17,118 nt of DNA, from positions 1-17,118 of the forward strand of contig JAAZFA010000252.1 of assembly GCA_012511995.1 (NCBI GenBank). The letters run 5' to 3'. The notes under the pieces were generated by a model. That model saw nothing but the letters and a program-made list of their open reading frames with translations. It made no database searches and was not told the DNA's origin. Origin of the DNA: Thermoproteota archaeon. GTDB lineage: Archaea > Thermoproteota > Bathyarchaeia > Bathyarchaeales > Bathycorpusculaceae. Shown here one piece after another: positions 8,341 to 15,736 of this stretch. Position 1 is the stretch's first letter; every line of letters starts with the position of its first letter. Position numbers and translations under genes: made by a program.

Positions 8341-9392
8341 CTACTGCCAACTTGGCTTTCAGTTCGTCAACTTCACGTCTTAGCTTTTGCATTTCCACAA
8401 GCATGGGCACGGCTAATTTTTCGTACATTACGCCCCGAAGTTTACCAGTCTGATCATCATTAAAGGTCAATAATGGCGCATATGGCTGCACTTCTTCGGC
8501 GATTAAACCTATTTGTCGACCGAACACTTGGACCTCTTTATCGTCTTTCCAGTCAAACGTCACCGGATGCAAGTTGTAAATCCATGACGCATCATCCAAA
8601 GTTTCAACGTTTGTTTTGTATGCTCGTAGGCTTGTGCCTTGGCATATTTGATGGTATGCATTGCAATATAGCGCTGAACCTGTTCCGCCTGAACCGTATG
8701 TGCCAACGATTATGGTGCCGTCAGCAACGAAACCAGTGTTTGTTCGGATGTATAATCCGTCTATGTACACCTTGTATGAAGCACCCCCAACCGGGGGAAC
8801 TTCCGCCGAGATTGCCACCAAAGAATACTCCGCCAGTAGGTACAGTTAAAGGATTGTTTATGAACGCATAGTAATTTGGTTTTTTGTTCAAAAAGTTAGC
8901 TTCATCAGAAAGACCAAGTCGTGTACCGTGAGCAGTTAAGTCACCTATATCTAGGTCTCCATGCAATCGGTTCCAGTTGCTATCAAGTTTGTAAATGTAC
9001 AACGTGCCGAAATCGGAGTTAATTGCATAGTCGGTTAGTTGAATATGGGGCGGGTCATTTGCACCATCTAAGCCGTGGCCAATCAGAATTGCACCGCCGC
9101 CAACTCCTTTAGCAGGATCACACGTAGTCATTAGGGCTCCATATGTTTCGATGTCTTTTTCTACCCATAAGCCAAAGTCAGCGGCTAAAAATGGAATGTA
9201 GTTTGGTCCACCTATGTCTTGCATCATTACGAGATATAGTTTTTGGTCTTGTCCATCAACATATTTTGAATCATTGTTTGTTGTATGGACTGTTATGCCT
9301 GGACCAGCTAATTGTGGCATTACTGGAAGATAACGGTTCGCAGCAGAAGTAGCGACGTCCCTTGCACTGCCTTCTGTATACAAATTGGCCAT
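8336..9392 (-). pseudogene. Tail-fibre-like protein with C-terminal peptidase S74 (intramolecular chaperone) domain, one frameshift
   Basis: The ATG at 9392 follows a very strong GGAGGTG ribosome binding site 5 bases away. The first frame runs to about 8790 through a Gly/Asn/Asp-rich, beta-looking region (MANLYTEGSARDVATSAANR at the start; GGVFFGGNLGGSSPGW near the break). Removing one G from the GGGGG run on the minus strand near 8785-8792 continues it as GASYKVYIDGLYIRTNTGF and gives 351 residues, 1056 bases. The C-terminus has the S74 pattern: TSLRAYKTNVETLDDA, LHPVTFDWKDD, RQIGLIAEEV, VMYEKLAVPML and a final coiled coil LRREVDELKAKLA. S74 domains trimerise phage tail spikes and then cut themselves off at a Ser; the Ser of GTSLRAYK is a candidate. 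In the sequence as given the two halves are in different frames. Confidence 0.75.
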
Positions 9393-9529
9393 AATTTCAC
9401 CTCCATTTCATTTAAGCCTCGAATTTCTCTTATTTCAAACGGGAAATCTCTTTGAGTGTTCCCGTAGTTTTGCGGCTGAGCAGTATAACCGTCTAAGCCA
9501 TTTTTTTCCTGTACTTTTTGCTTTGACAT
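9320..9529 (-). CDS. Small upstream frame overlapping the tail-fibre gene
   Basis: 69 codons from ATG 9529. The first 40 or so residues (MSKQKVQEKNGLDGYTAQPQ, then NYGNTQRDFPFEIREIRGLN) look coding; the last part overlaps the start of the tail-fibre gene by 73 bases and looks like chance sequence. In the alternative frame a TGA lies just before the ATG of the tail-fibre gene, so a natural gene may have ended there before a one-base change. No clear ribosome binding site, no recognised family. Could be a small virion-module protein or not a gene. Confidence 0.3.
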   Translation of the reverse strand: MSKQKVQEKNGLDGYTAQPQNYGNTQRDFPFEIREIRGLNEMEVKLWPICIQKAVQGTSLLLLRTVIFQ

Positions 9530-9583
9530 TTCAGGTTAACAAGTGAACAATCGTTTTTTTTGCAATTTAAACAATTTTATGGT

Positions 9584-9735
9584 TTTTAAAGCATAAAAAA
9601 ATCGTAATTAACTGAAAAGCATGAAAAAATAAGGGGTATTTTTAAAGCATGAATTAATCAGTATAAAAAGAAAATGCCGAATTTAAAAGTATGAAATAAA
9701 AAGGCTTTTTAGAGAATGTCTTTTTATCAAGCATA
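9584..9735. repeat. Degenerate AAAGCATGAA repeats in an AT-rich leader
   Basis: Five irregularly spaced copies of a short word resembling TTTAAAGCATGAAA occur near 9585, 9614, 9639, 9681 and 9729; two share the exact 12-mer TTTTTAAAGCAT. They lie between the divergent tail-fibre and beta-helix genes. They could be protein-binding sites or simply low-complexity AT-rich sequence. Confidence 0.3.
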
Positions 9736-9770
9736 ATGTTTATTGGGGGTTTGAGCCTCTACCAAGTAAA

Positions 9771-9780
9771 CTTTATAATT
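9771..9780 (+). promoter_or_regulatory. TATA-like box for the beta-helix protein gene
   Basis: CTTTATAATT lies about 36-43 bases before the TTG start at 9814, putting transcription start near 9800 with a short leader. A second TATA-like word (TTATAATA) lies 15-22 bases before the start codon. Confidence 0.35.
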
Positions 9781-9813
9781 TTCAGTATCGTCTTATAATA
9801 AGAGATATTATCC

Positions 9814-11094
9814 TTGAGAACATTCACTTGCACGATAACAACTTTGGCTATTTTGCTTAGTGTATTGCTGATTAGCAGTGTGCATGTAAATACTGTTCAA
9901 GCATATGATCAAAAAGGAGACATAATAAATTCCAATACTGTGTGGACTAAATTAAACAGCCCCTACACGCTTACAGGGTCGGTCGGTATAGCTGAGGGCG
10001 CAACTTTAACGATTGACCCAGGGGTAACTGTTAATCTTGGTTCATACACTTTAGAAGTAAACGGAACCTTGATTGCACAAGGAACTTCCGCCGAAAAGAT
10101 AGTTTTCAATTCTGATCTCCCGAATATGCAGCCAGCGCTTAACATAAATCTACCGTATGATAATCCGTCGTGCAAAATTGAGAACGCTGTCCTTTACCAG
10201 ACCTCAATACATGCTCAAAGCTACTATAGCAACGCCTCGGTGACTATAAACAATTGTTCCTTTGAAGGCAATGCTGGGATAAACATTTGGGGTTCAACCA
10301 CAGTATCTAACAGCTATATAACTGGCGGAGTTTCGCTAAGAGGTTCTTCAGTAGTTTCAAATAGTAAAATGCTGAATGGCATTGATATAAGCGGTTCATA
10401 TACTCTTTCAGATAATACTATAACGAATTCGCAAGGAATATGGGTAGTGGATGCAGGAGAAGCTGGCAGCTCTACACAAACGGCAAAAATCCTTAACAAT
10501 ATTATATATGGTGGAAGCACCGCAGGTATCAATTTGGCAAGTTCAGCTACTGTTCAAGGGAATTTGATTATTGATAATCAAATTGGAATCTCAGTTAGAA
10601 GCGAACAAGATACTTCAGTTCTTAATCATAACACAATTATCGACAATAAAATTGGGCTTAGAACTCCCGCAAGCGGCACAAAAGTAAATAATAATAATTT
10701 TGAAAAAAATACTGAAAATAACTTAGTCGCAGGTAATAGCGCAGTGGATGTCACTAACAACTGGTGGGGGAGCACTGATTCGTCTGTGATTGATAATAAA
10801 ATCTTAGACAACACTGATGATTTTAACTTGGGCAAAGTTAACTACACACCGTTTTTGACAATGCCCGACTCACAAGCGCCATCCAGCATATACACGCCTG
10901 TCACAACACCGAACCCGTCTAACAGCCAAAATCCTTCAGTGAGACCTGACCAATCTGGTCCTCAGACTGTAGCTTTTTTGGGTTTAGATTGGATGCAAAT
11001 TGCAGCGCTTGTATTGTTAACTGTTATTGCTGTTCTATTGGTTTTTGTAATCGTATTTTTGCGAAAAAGAAGCGTAACTTCCCAAGCTTTTTAA
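9814..11094 (+). CDS. Secreted, membrane-anchored parallel beta-helix protein (NosD-like)
   Basis: 426 residues starting at TTG 9814. The signal peptide is MRTFTCTITT plus a hydrophobic core, with likely cleavage after VQA (residue 30). Residues about 45-330 are beta-helix repeats rich in Asn, Ile, Val and Gly (for example NNIIYGGSTAGINLASSATV, DNKIGLRTP), as in NosD/CASH-type surface proteins, closing with the common NNWWGS motif and an FNLGKVNYTPFL tail. A Pro/Ser/Thr/Gln linker (about 355-385) leads to one membrane helix (about 392-415) and a basic KRS end inside the cell. So it is an exported beta-helix domain held on the outer face of the membrane. Such domains bind or cleave polysaccharides, or form surface layers; no catalytic residues can be assigned. 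The stop overlaps the stop of the convergent regulator by three bases. Confidence 0.82.
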   Translation: MRTFTCTITTLAILLSVLLISSVHVNTVQAYDQKGDIINSNTVWTKLNSPYTLTGSVGIAEGATLTIDPGVTVNLGSYTLEVNGTLIAQGTSAEKIVFNSDLPNMQPALNINLPYDNPSCKIENAVLYQTSIHAQSYYSNASVTINNCSFEGNAGINIWGSTTVSNSYITGGVSLRGSSVVSNSKMLNGIDISGSYTLSDNTITNSQGIWVVDAGEAGSSTQTAKILNNIIYGGSTAGINLASSATVQGNLIIDNQIGISVRSEQDTSVLNHNTIIDNKIGLRTPASGTKVNNNNFEKNTENNLVAGNSAVDVTNNWWGSTDSSVIDNKILDNTDDFNLGKVNYTPFLTMPDSQAPSSIYTPVTTPNPSNSQNPSVRPDQSGPQTVAFLGLDWMQIAALVLLTVIAVLLVFVIVFLRKRSVTSQAF

Positions 11095-11342
11095 CGCTTA
11101 GGTTCTTGAAAAGCCTCTAAAAGTTTTATGCCCTTTTCAGTTGTCATATATTTGGCTCGATACTTAGGCGAGCTTTTCTGTACAAAGCCCTCTTGAATTA
11201 AATGGCTAAATGTGCTTTCGAAAGTTGCATGTGAAGTACCGGCTTTTTGTATCGTGCGCTTCTCAAGTTCTGTTCGGCTTAAAGGCTGCCGGCTAAGTTC
11301 ATGCAGGATGATTTTCGCTAATTCAGTGTTCAAGTTCTTCAT
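11091..11342 (-). CDS. Small winged-helix DNA-binding protein
   Basis: 83 residues from ATG 11342 (AAAGG 4 bases upstream); an in-frame GTG at 11369 would add nine residues. Helix-turn-helix pattern: a helix TELAKIILHELS, then LSRTELEKRT as first helix and SHATFESTFSHLIQEGFV as recognition helix, followed by a wing (KSSPKYRAKYMTT) and EKGIKLLEAF, typical of archaeal PadR/MarR-like or DUF-type single wHTH repressors. It consists of little besides the DNA-binding domain. Its gene is convergent with the beta-helix gene with overlapping stop codons; targets unknown. Confidence 0.72.
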   Translation of the reverse strand: MKNLNTELAKIILHELSRQPLSRTELEKRTIQKAGTSHATFESTFSHLIQEGFVQKSSPKYRAKYMTTEKGIKLLEAFQEPKR

Positions 11343-11369
11343 CAAGCCTTTCTCGCTCCCTATAAACAC

Positions 11370-11829
11370 ATCCTATTAATCATACATTCGTTCTAGCAAC
11401 AGTCTTCGTCAGTATATCAGACGGTCCATGTGCATACGCCACAGCGGTTCAACGAACATTTTGGATTATGGATTATAGAAGCGACGAAAATTTTCAATTT
11501 CTTGCTCGAGAACGCTTAATTACTCAAACCTATTTCTTCTCATGTGAGTATGCACGCTCCGGGCTGTGATATCGCCCTTTTGCCTTTTAAACCATAAGTT
11601 CAAACTGATTTGGAAGTAGGGGCGGGATGAGTGAAAGTGAACACTAAAGTAAACGAAGGAAATTTGGCACTTTTGGGGCATCGTTACCTGCACTTTAGCC
11701 CTCGCATGGTTTTGAAGCGTTGATTTTGGCTTATAAGGCTCCGTATGAAACGACATTTTCAAGCAGGTGAGGGATCGGTGAAAGTAAAGGGCTACACCAT
11801 ATAATGCCTGAAATCAAAAAACAGTTTTC
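11370..11829. other. Stretch without a supportable gene
   Basis: About 460 bases. A minus-strand open frame (11520-11762) ends in a basic stretch (WFKRQKGDITARSVHTHMRR) that might be a gene remnant, but the rest is unlike protein and has no ribosome binding site. No tRNA, repeat array or clear promoter seen. Confidence 0.4.
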
Positions 11830-12347
11830 AGCACAAAGCAGATTCTTGCTCTCCCCAAAATGGTATTCCGGACTCAAACGAATTAAATGAGCTTTTTTCT
11901 AATATTTAGCCACACCACCAGCGTTACAAGTAGCTCCTTTCTTGCCCAATTGCTAAACAAACCCCAAGTCAAAATAGGCGACACCATCAACGTACCATAC
12001 CCAGCCCCAACTAGTCAAACATGCAAATAACAGGTGACTTAACCGTAACATTCGGCAACATTGAAGACTTAACAACGCCAGCAGGCACCTACAAGGTCTT
12101 CAAAATAGACATAACAAGCAACAACATAAAAATGAACTATAACATACCAGCGGCCAACCCAAACATCAACATACCAACCGAGATCAAGATAGACTATGAC
12201 ATGAACTACCAGATATACTTAGAATACGGCACCCTTCGAGAAATCAAATCCACCATACAACAAACCGCTCTATGCCAATCATCAATAATAACCTACACTG
12301 GACAAACCACCATGAAAATGATGCTCAACCAACACATCAAACCTTAA
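11830..12347 (+). pseudogene. Remnant of a secreted archaeal protein gene, several frameshifts
   Basis: Three frame segments join into one protein-like sequence. A first piece reads through NGIPDSNELNELFSNI (to about 11914); dropping one T from a TTT run continues as HTTSVTSSSFLAQLLNKPQV, KIGDTINVPYPAPTSQ; adding one A to the AAA run at 12017-12019 joins it to the longest open frame (ATG 12021) with MQITGDLTVTFGNIEDLTTP, AGTYKVFKIDITSNNI and IYLEYGTLREIKSTIQQT, stop at 12345-12347. It resembles extracytoplasmic proteins of unknown function in uncultured archaea, judged by composition and the GTYKVFKIDI-type motif. No signal peptide survives at the 5' end, so it is truncated as well as frameshifted. 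The 108-residue open frame from 12021 lacks a ribosome binding site. Confidence 0.55.
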
Positions 12348-12742
12348 ACCTCTTTTTTGTGGAAAGCGCCGTTATTTAGTATTGTTTAGTTCACCAATTT
12401 GAAGAACGAGAAAATATTTTAAACGAGGTTTATTTAATGAACAGAATATGTTTACGTAAGTTACAGACCAAGCGCAAGACTGCTTAACGCACTTGATAAT
12501 TCTGAGTGGTCGAATATTCAATCACCGTCATTTTTTTTCACCTCCTCACGAAAATTTTTGTTATCAATCATTTTCACAGGAATAAGGAGGCGTTAGTTGG
12601 TTTAAAATCAGACGGGGGGTTTAAGATACAACCCTGATTGTGGATCCATTGACGTCTCTCGTAAAAATCGTTTATAAAAAAGTATCTCTTGAATCCAATA
12701 AGTGTTAAATGCGCTGGCAACACTATAGGAAATTAGAGAAAT
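12348..12742. other. Stretch without a supportable gene, upstream of the antitoxin
   Basis: About 395 bases, AT-rich. One short plus-strand open stretch (about 12448-12560, reading YVSYRPSARLLNALDNSEW) looks mildly coding but has no start. An AGGAGG at 12585-12590 is followed by TTG and an immediate stop, so it serves no visible gene. The last part holds the antitoxin promoter. Confidence 0.4.
12671..12681 (+). promoter_or_regulatory. TATA-like box for the toxin-antitoxin genes
   Basis: TTTATAAAAAA lies 62-72 bases before the antitoxin ATG, a strong match to the archaeal TATA box; transcription would begin near 12703 and leave a leader of about 40 bases. Confidence 0.45.
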
Positions 12743-12931
12743 ATGACAACCGAAGCAGAGCTTAAGGAAATAAAAGCAATTTTGACAAACTTGACCAAGA
12801 AAGTCGAAGGAATGAACGAACTAATAGAAGAAAGACTGATTGGGTGCGAGGAGCCTCTGCCAGACGAAATAGAAGCCACAAAAGAGTACGAAGCCGCGAA
12901 AGAAACCAAAACCGTTGAACTTATACCTTAG
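12743..12931 (+). CDS. RelB-like antitoxin
   Basis: 62 residues from ATG 12743, mostly acidic helix: MTTEAELKEIKAILTNLTKK, then IEERLIGCEEPLPDEIEATKEYEAAKE. This helix-plus-EPLPDE pattern is known from short archaeal RelB-type antitoxins that sit before RelE/ParE toxins. A truncated toxin follows 27 bases after the stop. A one-base change near the CC before the stop would extend the acidic tail (LEEDSKRDIVLAHN), so the end could itself be shortened. The role would be to neutralise a ribosome-dependent ribonuclease toxin. The identification rests on pattern and neighbourhood. Confidence 0.6.
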   Translation: MTTEAELKEIKAILTNLTKKVEGMNELIEERLIGCEEPLPDEIEATKEYEAAKETKTVELIP

Positions 12932-12958
12932 AAGAGGACAGCAAAAGGGACATAGTTC

Positions 12959-13051
12959 TTGCCCACAACCGTAGTCTTTATCGACAGAAAAGCCCAAAAA
13001 CAACTCGATAAACTACCCAAGAACATTCAAAATAAAGATAACTTGAACTAG
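12959..13051 (+). pseudogene. Truncated RelE/ParE-family toxin
   Basis: From TTG 12959 the frame encodes VVFIDRKAQKQLDKLPKNIQ and a few more residues, then a stop at 13049-13051: 30 residues, compared with about 85-95 in the family. The visible part is the characteristic RelE start (strand, then helix with KAQKQLDKLP). The catalytic Arg/Lys and the beta-sheet core are absent, so it should be inactive. The frame ends at the point where a minus-strand secreted-protein remnant begins to end, suggesting a deletion junction. Confidence 0.6.
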
Positions 13052-13349
13052 TGTTTTGGTTTTAGGATTATTTGTATGCTCGCGTTTTGTATATAATATA
13101 CTGCTTGGGTAGTTACATCTTGTTTTCCTGTAAATAGGTCTTGTTGTAGTTGTAGTAGTTGGTGGTACTGCATGTGAGTTATCCATGTATTTCAAAGTGA
13201 ACTCTGGTACAGCAGGTATAGGCAGTCCATGATAAACCGTAGGAAGGTGACGCTTGAGCACTTACAGGTTTAACTATCAGCAGAGTTAGGCATGACATAG
13301 CGATAATTAGCGTTAAGAATAATGAGAAAGCTTTGCCGACTTTACCCAC
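13048..13349 (-). pseudogene. 5' fragment of a secreted-protein gene, frameshifted and truncated
   Basis: GTG 13349 starts a signal peptide (VGKVGKAFSLFLTLIIAMSC, then LLIVKPVSAQ). At 13246-13247 one extra C on the coding strand breaks the frame; removal gives LPTVYHGLPIPAVPEFTLKY and MDNSHAVPPTTTTTT. A second extra A at 13141-13142 is repaired to give DLFTGKQDVTTQAVYYIQNA, then the frame stops at 13048. This VPEFTLKY...VPPT pattern is the start of large cell-surface proteins of unknown function in uncultured archaea, from memory of the family. Only about 100 codons remain; the rest is gone at the toxin junction. Confidence 0.6.
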
Positions 13350-13382
13350 ACTTAGTAATAGATATTTACAGTTGAAATAGAG

Positions 13383-13964
13383 TTACTTGTTTTTAGTAGT
13401 TTTTAGTATCTTTTTATGTTTTAAAAATAAAGATATGCCTAACCCTAAACAAAAGAGCACCACCCCACTTACCGTTAAAATTACACTAACAAAAAACTTG
13501 TCAGCTTCCCTATTTACAACATCCTCACCACTTGGAAACTTTAGGCTAACTGGAATAGGATAACTCTCATTGCCAATGTTTGTTACGTGGACAATGTATT
13601 CGCCGCGTTCATCAAAATTTAGCTGAACCGTATGCGGAGTAACAAATTCCACATCAACCAAAGTCAAATTTGACGGACTAACAACCACCAAATGCACAGG
13701 CACCTCATACTTAAGGCGAGTTATATCATCAATATCAGGCTTGTACTCCAAAGTATCTCCCTCTACAACAAGATTGCCTAAACCAACCGGAGCCATAAAT
13801 AAACCATAATCCAAAGACTCACCTGGCTTAACATATCCTAAATCCCTTTTTGATGACTGTGGAAGAGGAGCGGTCCAAAAATTGAACAATAAAACCATTC
13901 CAATGATGATTAGGACTAAACCAAGGCGTGTAAAGCTTCTAAGACTTGTAAAGTTTATTCGCAT
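13383..13964 (-). CDS. Membrane protein with extracytoplasmic beta domain, two membrane helices
   Basis: 193 residues; ATG 13964 has GGAGGT 8 bases upstream and overlaps the end of the permease gene by 10 bases. An N-terminal helix (about 15-31) and a C-terminal helix (about 158-180) flank an outside domain of about 120 residues with alternating strands; the tail is short and strongly basic (KHKKILKTTKNK). The strand pattern VQLNFDERGEYIVHVTNIGN is like the end of a GOLD/emp24-type or immunoglobulin-like fold, which is an inference. Last gene of the five-gene operon, so probably an accessory or partner of the ABC transporter. No enzymatic motif. Confidence 0.7.
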   Translation of the reverse strand: MRINFTSLRSFTRLGLVLIIIGMVLLFNFWTAPLPQSSKRDLGYVKPGESLDYGLFMAPVGLGNLVVEGDTLEYKPDIDDITRLKYEVPVHLVVVSPSNLTLVDVEFVTPHTVQLNFDERGEYIVHVTNIGNESYPIPVSLKFPSGEDVVNREADKFFVSVILTVSGVVLFCLGLGISLFLKHKKILKTTKNK

Positions 13965-14806
13965 ATTTCAAACCTCCGATAGAAATAAACAAACATAGGA
14001 ATTGCAAAAATAAACGCATAAAAAACCAGCAAGACAGCGAAACTACCAGCAGGAAGACTATACTCAAGCGCATCTGCCAACGATGAGCCACCTACAGGGA
14101 CGATGTCGATACCCATAGGGGCTATGCCAAGTAATTTATCTAAAAATACCAAAGCCCCCTTGTAAGGTGTTAAACACAAATAATTGGCATAACCCGCTCC
14201 CTCCATAAGTGCATGTTGAGTTCGTATGGTTGTTGGGAACCAGAAGAACAAGTTTGCAAGCAATGCGGTCAGCACTGCTGGAATAGTGCGCTTTATCGTT
14301 AAAGCAATTAAAACGCTTATACCGCCGCAAAACATTAGAGATAAAAGGGAAACAGGTAAAGCAAAAAAGGAAAGTTGTAAAACAAGCCAAGGACTTGAAT
14401 AAAAAGTAATGCCTACAAAAAAAGTAGTAAAAAACCAAGAGAGCAAAGTCAAGGGTAAAATTACAGCAACAAACTTTACCGTAAAAAGTAATTTGCGAGA
14501 GACTGGCACAGATAAAAGCGACTGCATCATCCCCTGCTCATAATCCCTAGCAAAAGACAAAGACATCAAAACCCCACACATAATAACCCACGGCAACATC
14601 AACGAAGCCACGGTAGCGCTCACACTCCCTGTTAGCGCAGATTGAAAAGCAGTTGAAAATTCCGAGTGACTAACAATCTCAGTAAGAGGTCTTACTGAAA
14701 AAATGGTCATTACCGCCATAAGGGCAACAGTAATCTCTAATATGGGTCTGCTCCAAACTTTTTCTAGCTCAGCCTTCAACAACGCCAAACCCATTTTAAC
14801 AGACAC
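13955..14806 (-). CDS. ABC-2 type transporter permease
   Basis: 283 residues. The GTG start at 14806 is supported by AGGAGGT 7-8 bases upstream, which overlaps the stop of the ATPase gene. About six membrane helices (near 22-38, 62-85, 105-130, 138-160, 165-190, 255-278). The loop after the second helix, ARDYEQGMMQSLLSVPVSRK, is the hallmark of ABC-2 permeases, where it touches the ATPase. Forms the membrane channel with the ATPase encoded 3 bases upstream. Export of a lipid, polymer or peptide, or a role in surface-protein assembly, is possible; the substrate cannot be named. Confidence 0.85.
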   Translation of the reverse strand: MSVKMGLALLKAELEKVWSRPILEITVALMAVMTIFSVRPLTEIVSHSEFSTAFQSALTGSVSATVASLMLPWVIMCGVLMSLSFARDYEQGMMQSLLSVPVSRKLLFTVKFVAVILPLTLLSWFFTTFFVGITFYSSPWLVLQLSFFALPVSLLSLMFCGGISVLIALTIKRTIPAVLTALLANLFFWFPTTIRTQHALMEGAGYANYLCLTPYKGALVFLDKLLGIAPMGIDIVPVGGSSLADALEYSLPAGSFAVLLVFYAFIFAIPMFVYFYRRFEICE

Positions 14807-14809
14807 CCA

Positions 14810-15736
14810 CTAAACCTCCTCAACAGCCGATTTAAAAACTGATTTTAAATTAGACCGCACCATTTTAACTTCATCCAAAGATGCGCCGGCTTGGCCTATA
14901 AGCAAAGGCAAACGCTGCTTAAACAACCCAACATCACGCACAGTAACATGCAAAGAATCCTCAACTATCGATAAATCCTCAATATACTCTTCACCCTTCA
15001 AAAGAGCTGCTACCTGCTTAATTGGTTGTGCTTTAACAGTGAACTTTGTTGTAAAAGTTTTATCAATCATTTGCTCTAAACTCCCTTGACGTAACAGTTT
15101 ACCCTTATCCATCAGAATAAAAGTATCACACACTTTTTCAAGCTCAGGAAGTATGTGGCTTGAAATCAAAAAAGAAGTGTTCTTTTCTTTATTCAATGAC
15201 GTTATTAGTTCAAGTATTTTTGCACGATTTAATGGGTCTAAATTTGAAGTGGGTTCATCAAGAAGCACAAGCTCCGGATTACCCAAAAGCGCCTGTGCTA
15301 AGCCAAGTCTTTGGCGCATTCCCGCCGAATACCCGCCAATACGTCGGTCATGAGCCGCGTCGTCAAGCTCAACAAGTCTCAAAAGCTCCTTTAGCTCAAC
15401 TGAAGACTCAGACCCACTCTTCAATTTAGCCATTAGCTTTAACTGCTCAAGACCTGATAGGTGGTCATAGAAGGCGAGTTTTTCGTACAAAACGCCCACT
15501 TTACGGCGAATAGCGCAAGAATCATTCCAGCAATCAAATCCAAATAGTTCTGCTTTACCGGCATTAGGCTTGATTAAACCTAAACTTAGCCGGATGGCTG
15601 TTGTTTTACCTGCACCGTTTGGACCAATTAACCCATTGATACCTTGGCTTATTTTCAGACTAAGGCCATCAAGTGCAGTTGTAGCGCCAAACCGTTTTGT
15701 TACAGCCTTAAATTCACCAATGACTTCACAACCCAT
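14810..15736 (-). CDS. ABC transporter ATP-binding protein
   Basis: 308 residues. ATG 15736 has AAGGTG 5 bases upstream. Motifs in order: Walker A GPNGAGKTT (38-46), Q-loop region VLYEKLAFYD where Glu85 stands where Gln is usual, signature YSAGMRQRLG (136-145), Walker B LVLLDEPTSNLDP (156-168) and the H-loop SSH (His194). The last 90 residues form the regulatory domain common in ABC-2 exporter ATPases (CcmA/NatA type). Two copies are expected to power the permease encoded just downstream. The overlap of 11 bases with the upstream secreted-protein gene shows co-transcription. Confidence 0.93.
   Translation of the reverse strand: MGCEVIGEFKAVTKRFGATTALDGLSLKISQGINGLIGPNGAGKTTAIRLSLGLIKPNAGKAELFGFDCWNDSCAIRRKVGVLYEKLAFYDHLSGLEQLKLMAKLKSGSESSVELKELLRLVELDDAAHDRRIGGYSAGMRQRLGLAQALLGNPELVLLDEPTSNLDPLNRAKILELITSLNKEKNTSFLISSHILPELEKVCDTFILMDKGKLLRQGSLEQMIDKTFTTKFTVKAQPIKQVAALLKGEEYIEDLSIVEDSLHVTVRDVGLFKQRLPLLIGQAGASLDEVKMVRSNLKSVFKSAVEEV

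Noticed and set aside
8146..8871. Plus-strand frames across the tail-fibre region
   Set aside because: They are antisense shadows of the S74 protein and have Cys- and Arg-rich random-looking composition.
9540..9740. CRISPR array
   Set aside because: The repeated words are short, degenerate and unevenly spaced; there are no constant repeats or spacers and no cas genes nearby.
11520..11762. 80-codon minus-strand frame
   Set aside because: Only the last 25 residues look protein-like; no ribosome binding site and no recognisable family, so at best a remnant.
12448..12560. Short coding-like stretch upstream of the antitoxin
   Set aside because: No start codon or ribosome binding site and it runs into a poly-T stretch; too short to support.
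13141..13170. GTTGTAGTTGTAG-type tandem repeat
   Set aside because: It is the antisense of a run of Thr codons in the secreted-protein remnant, not an independent repeat array.
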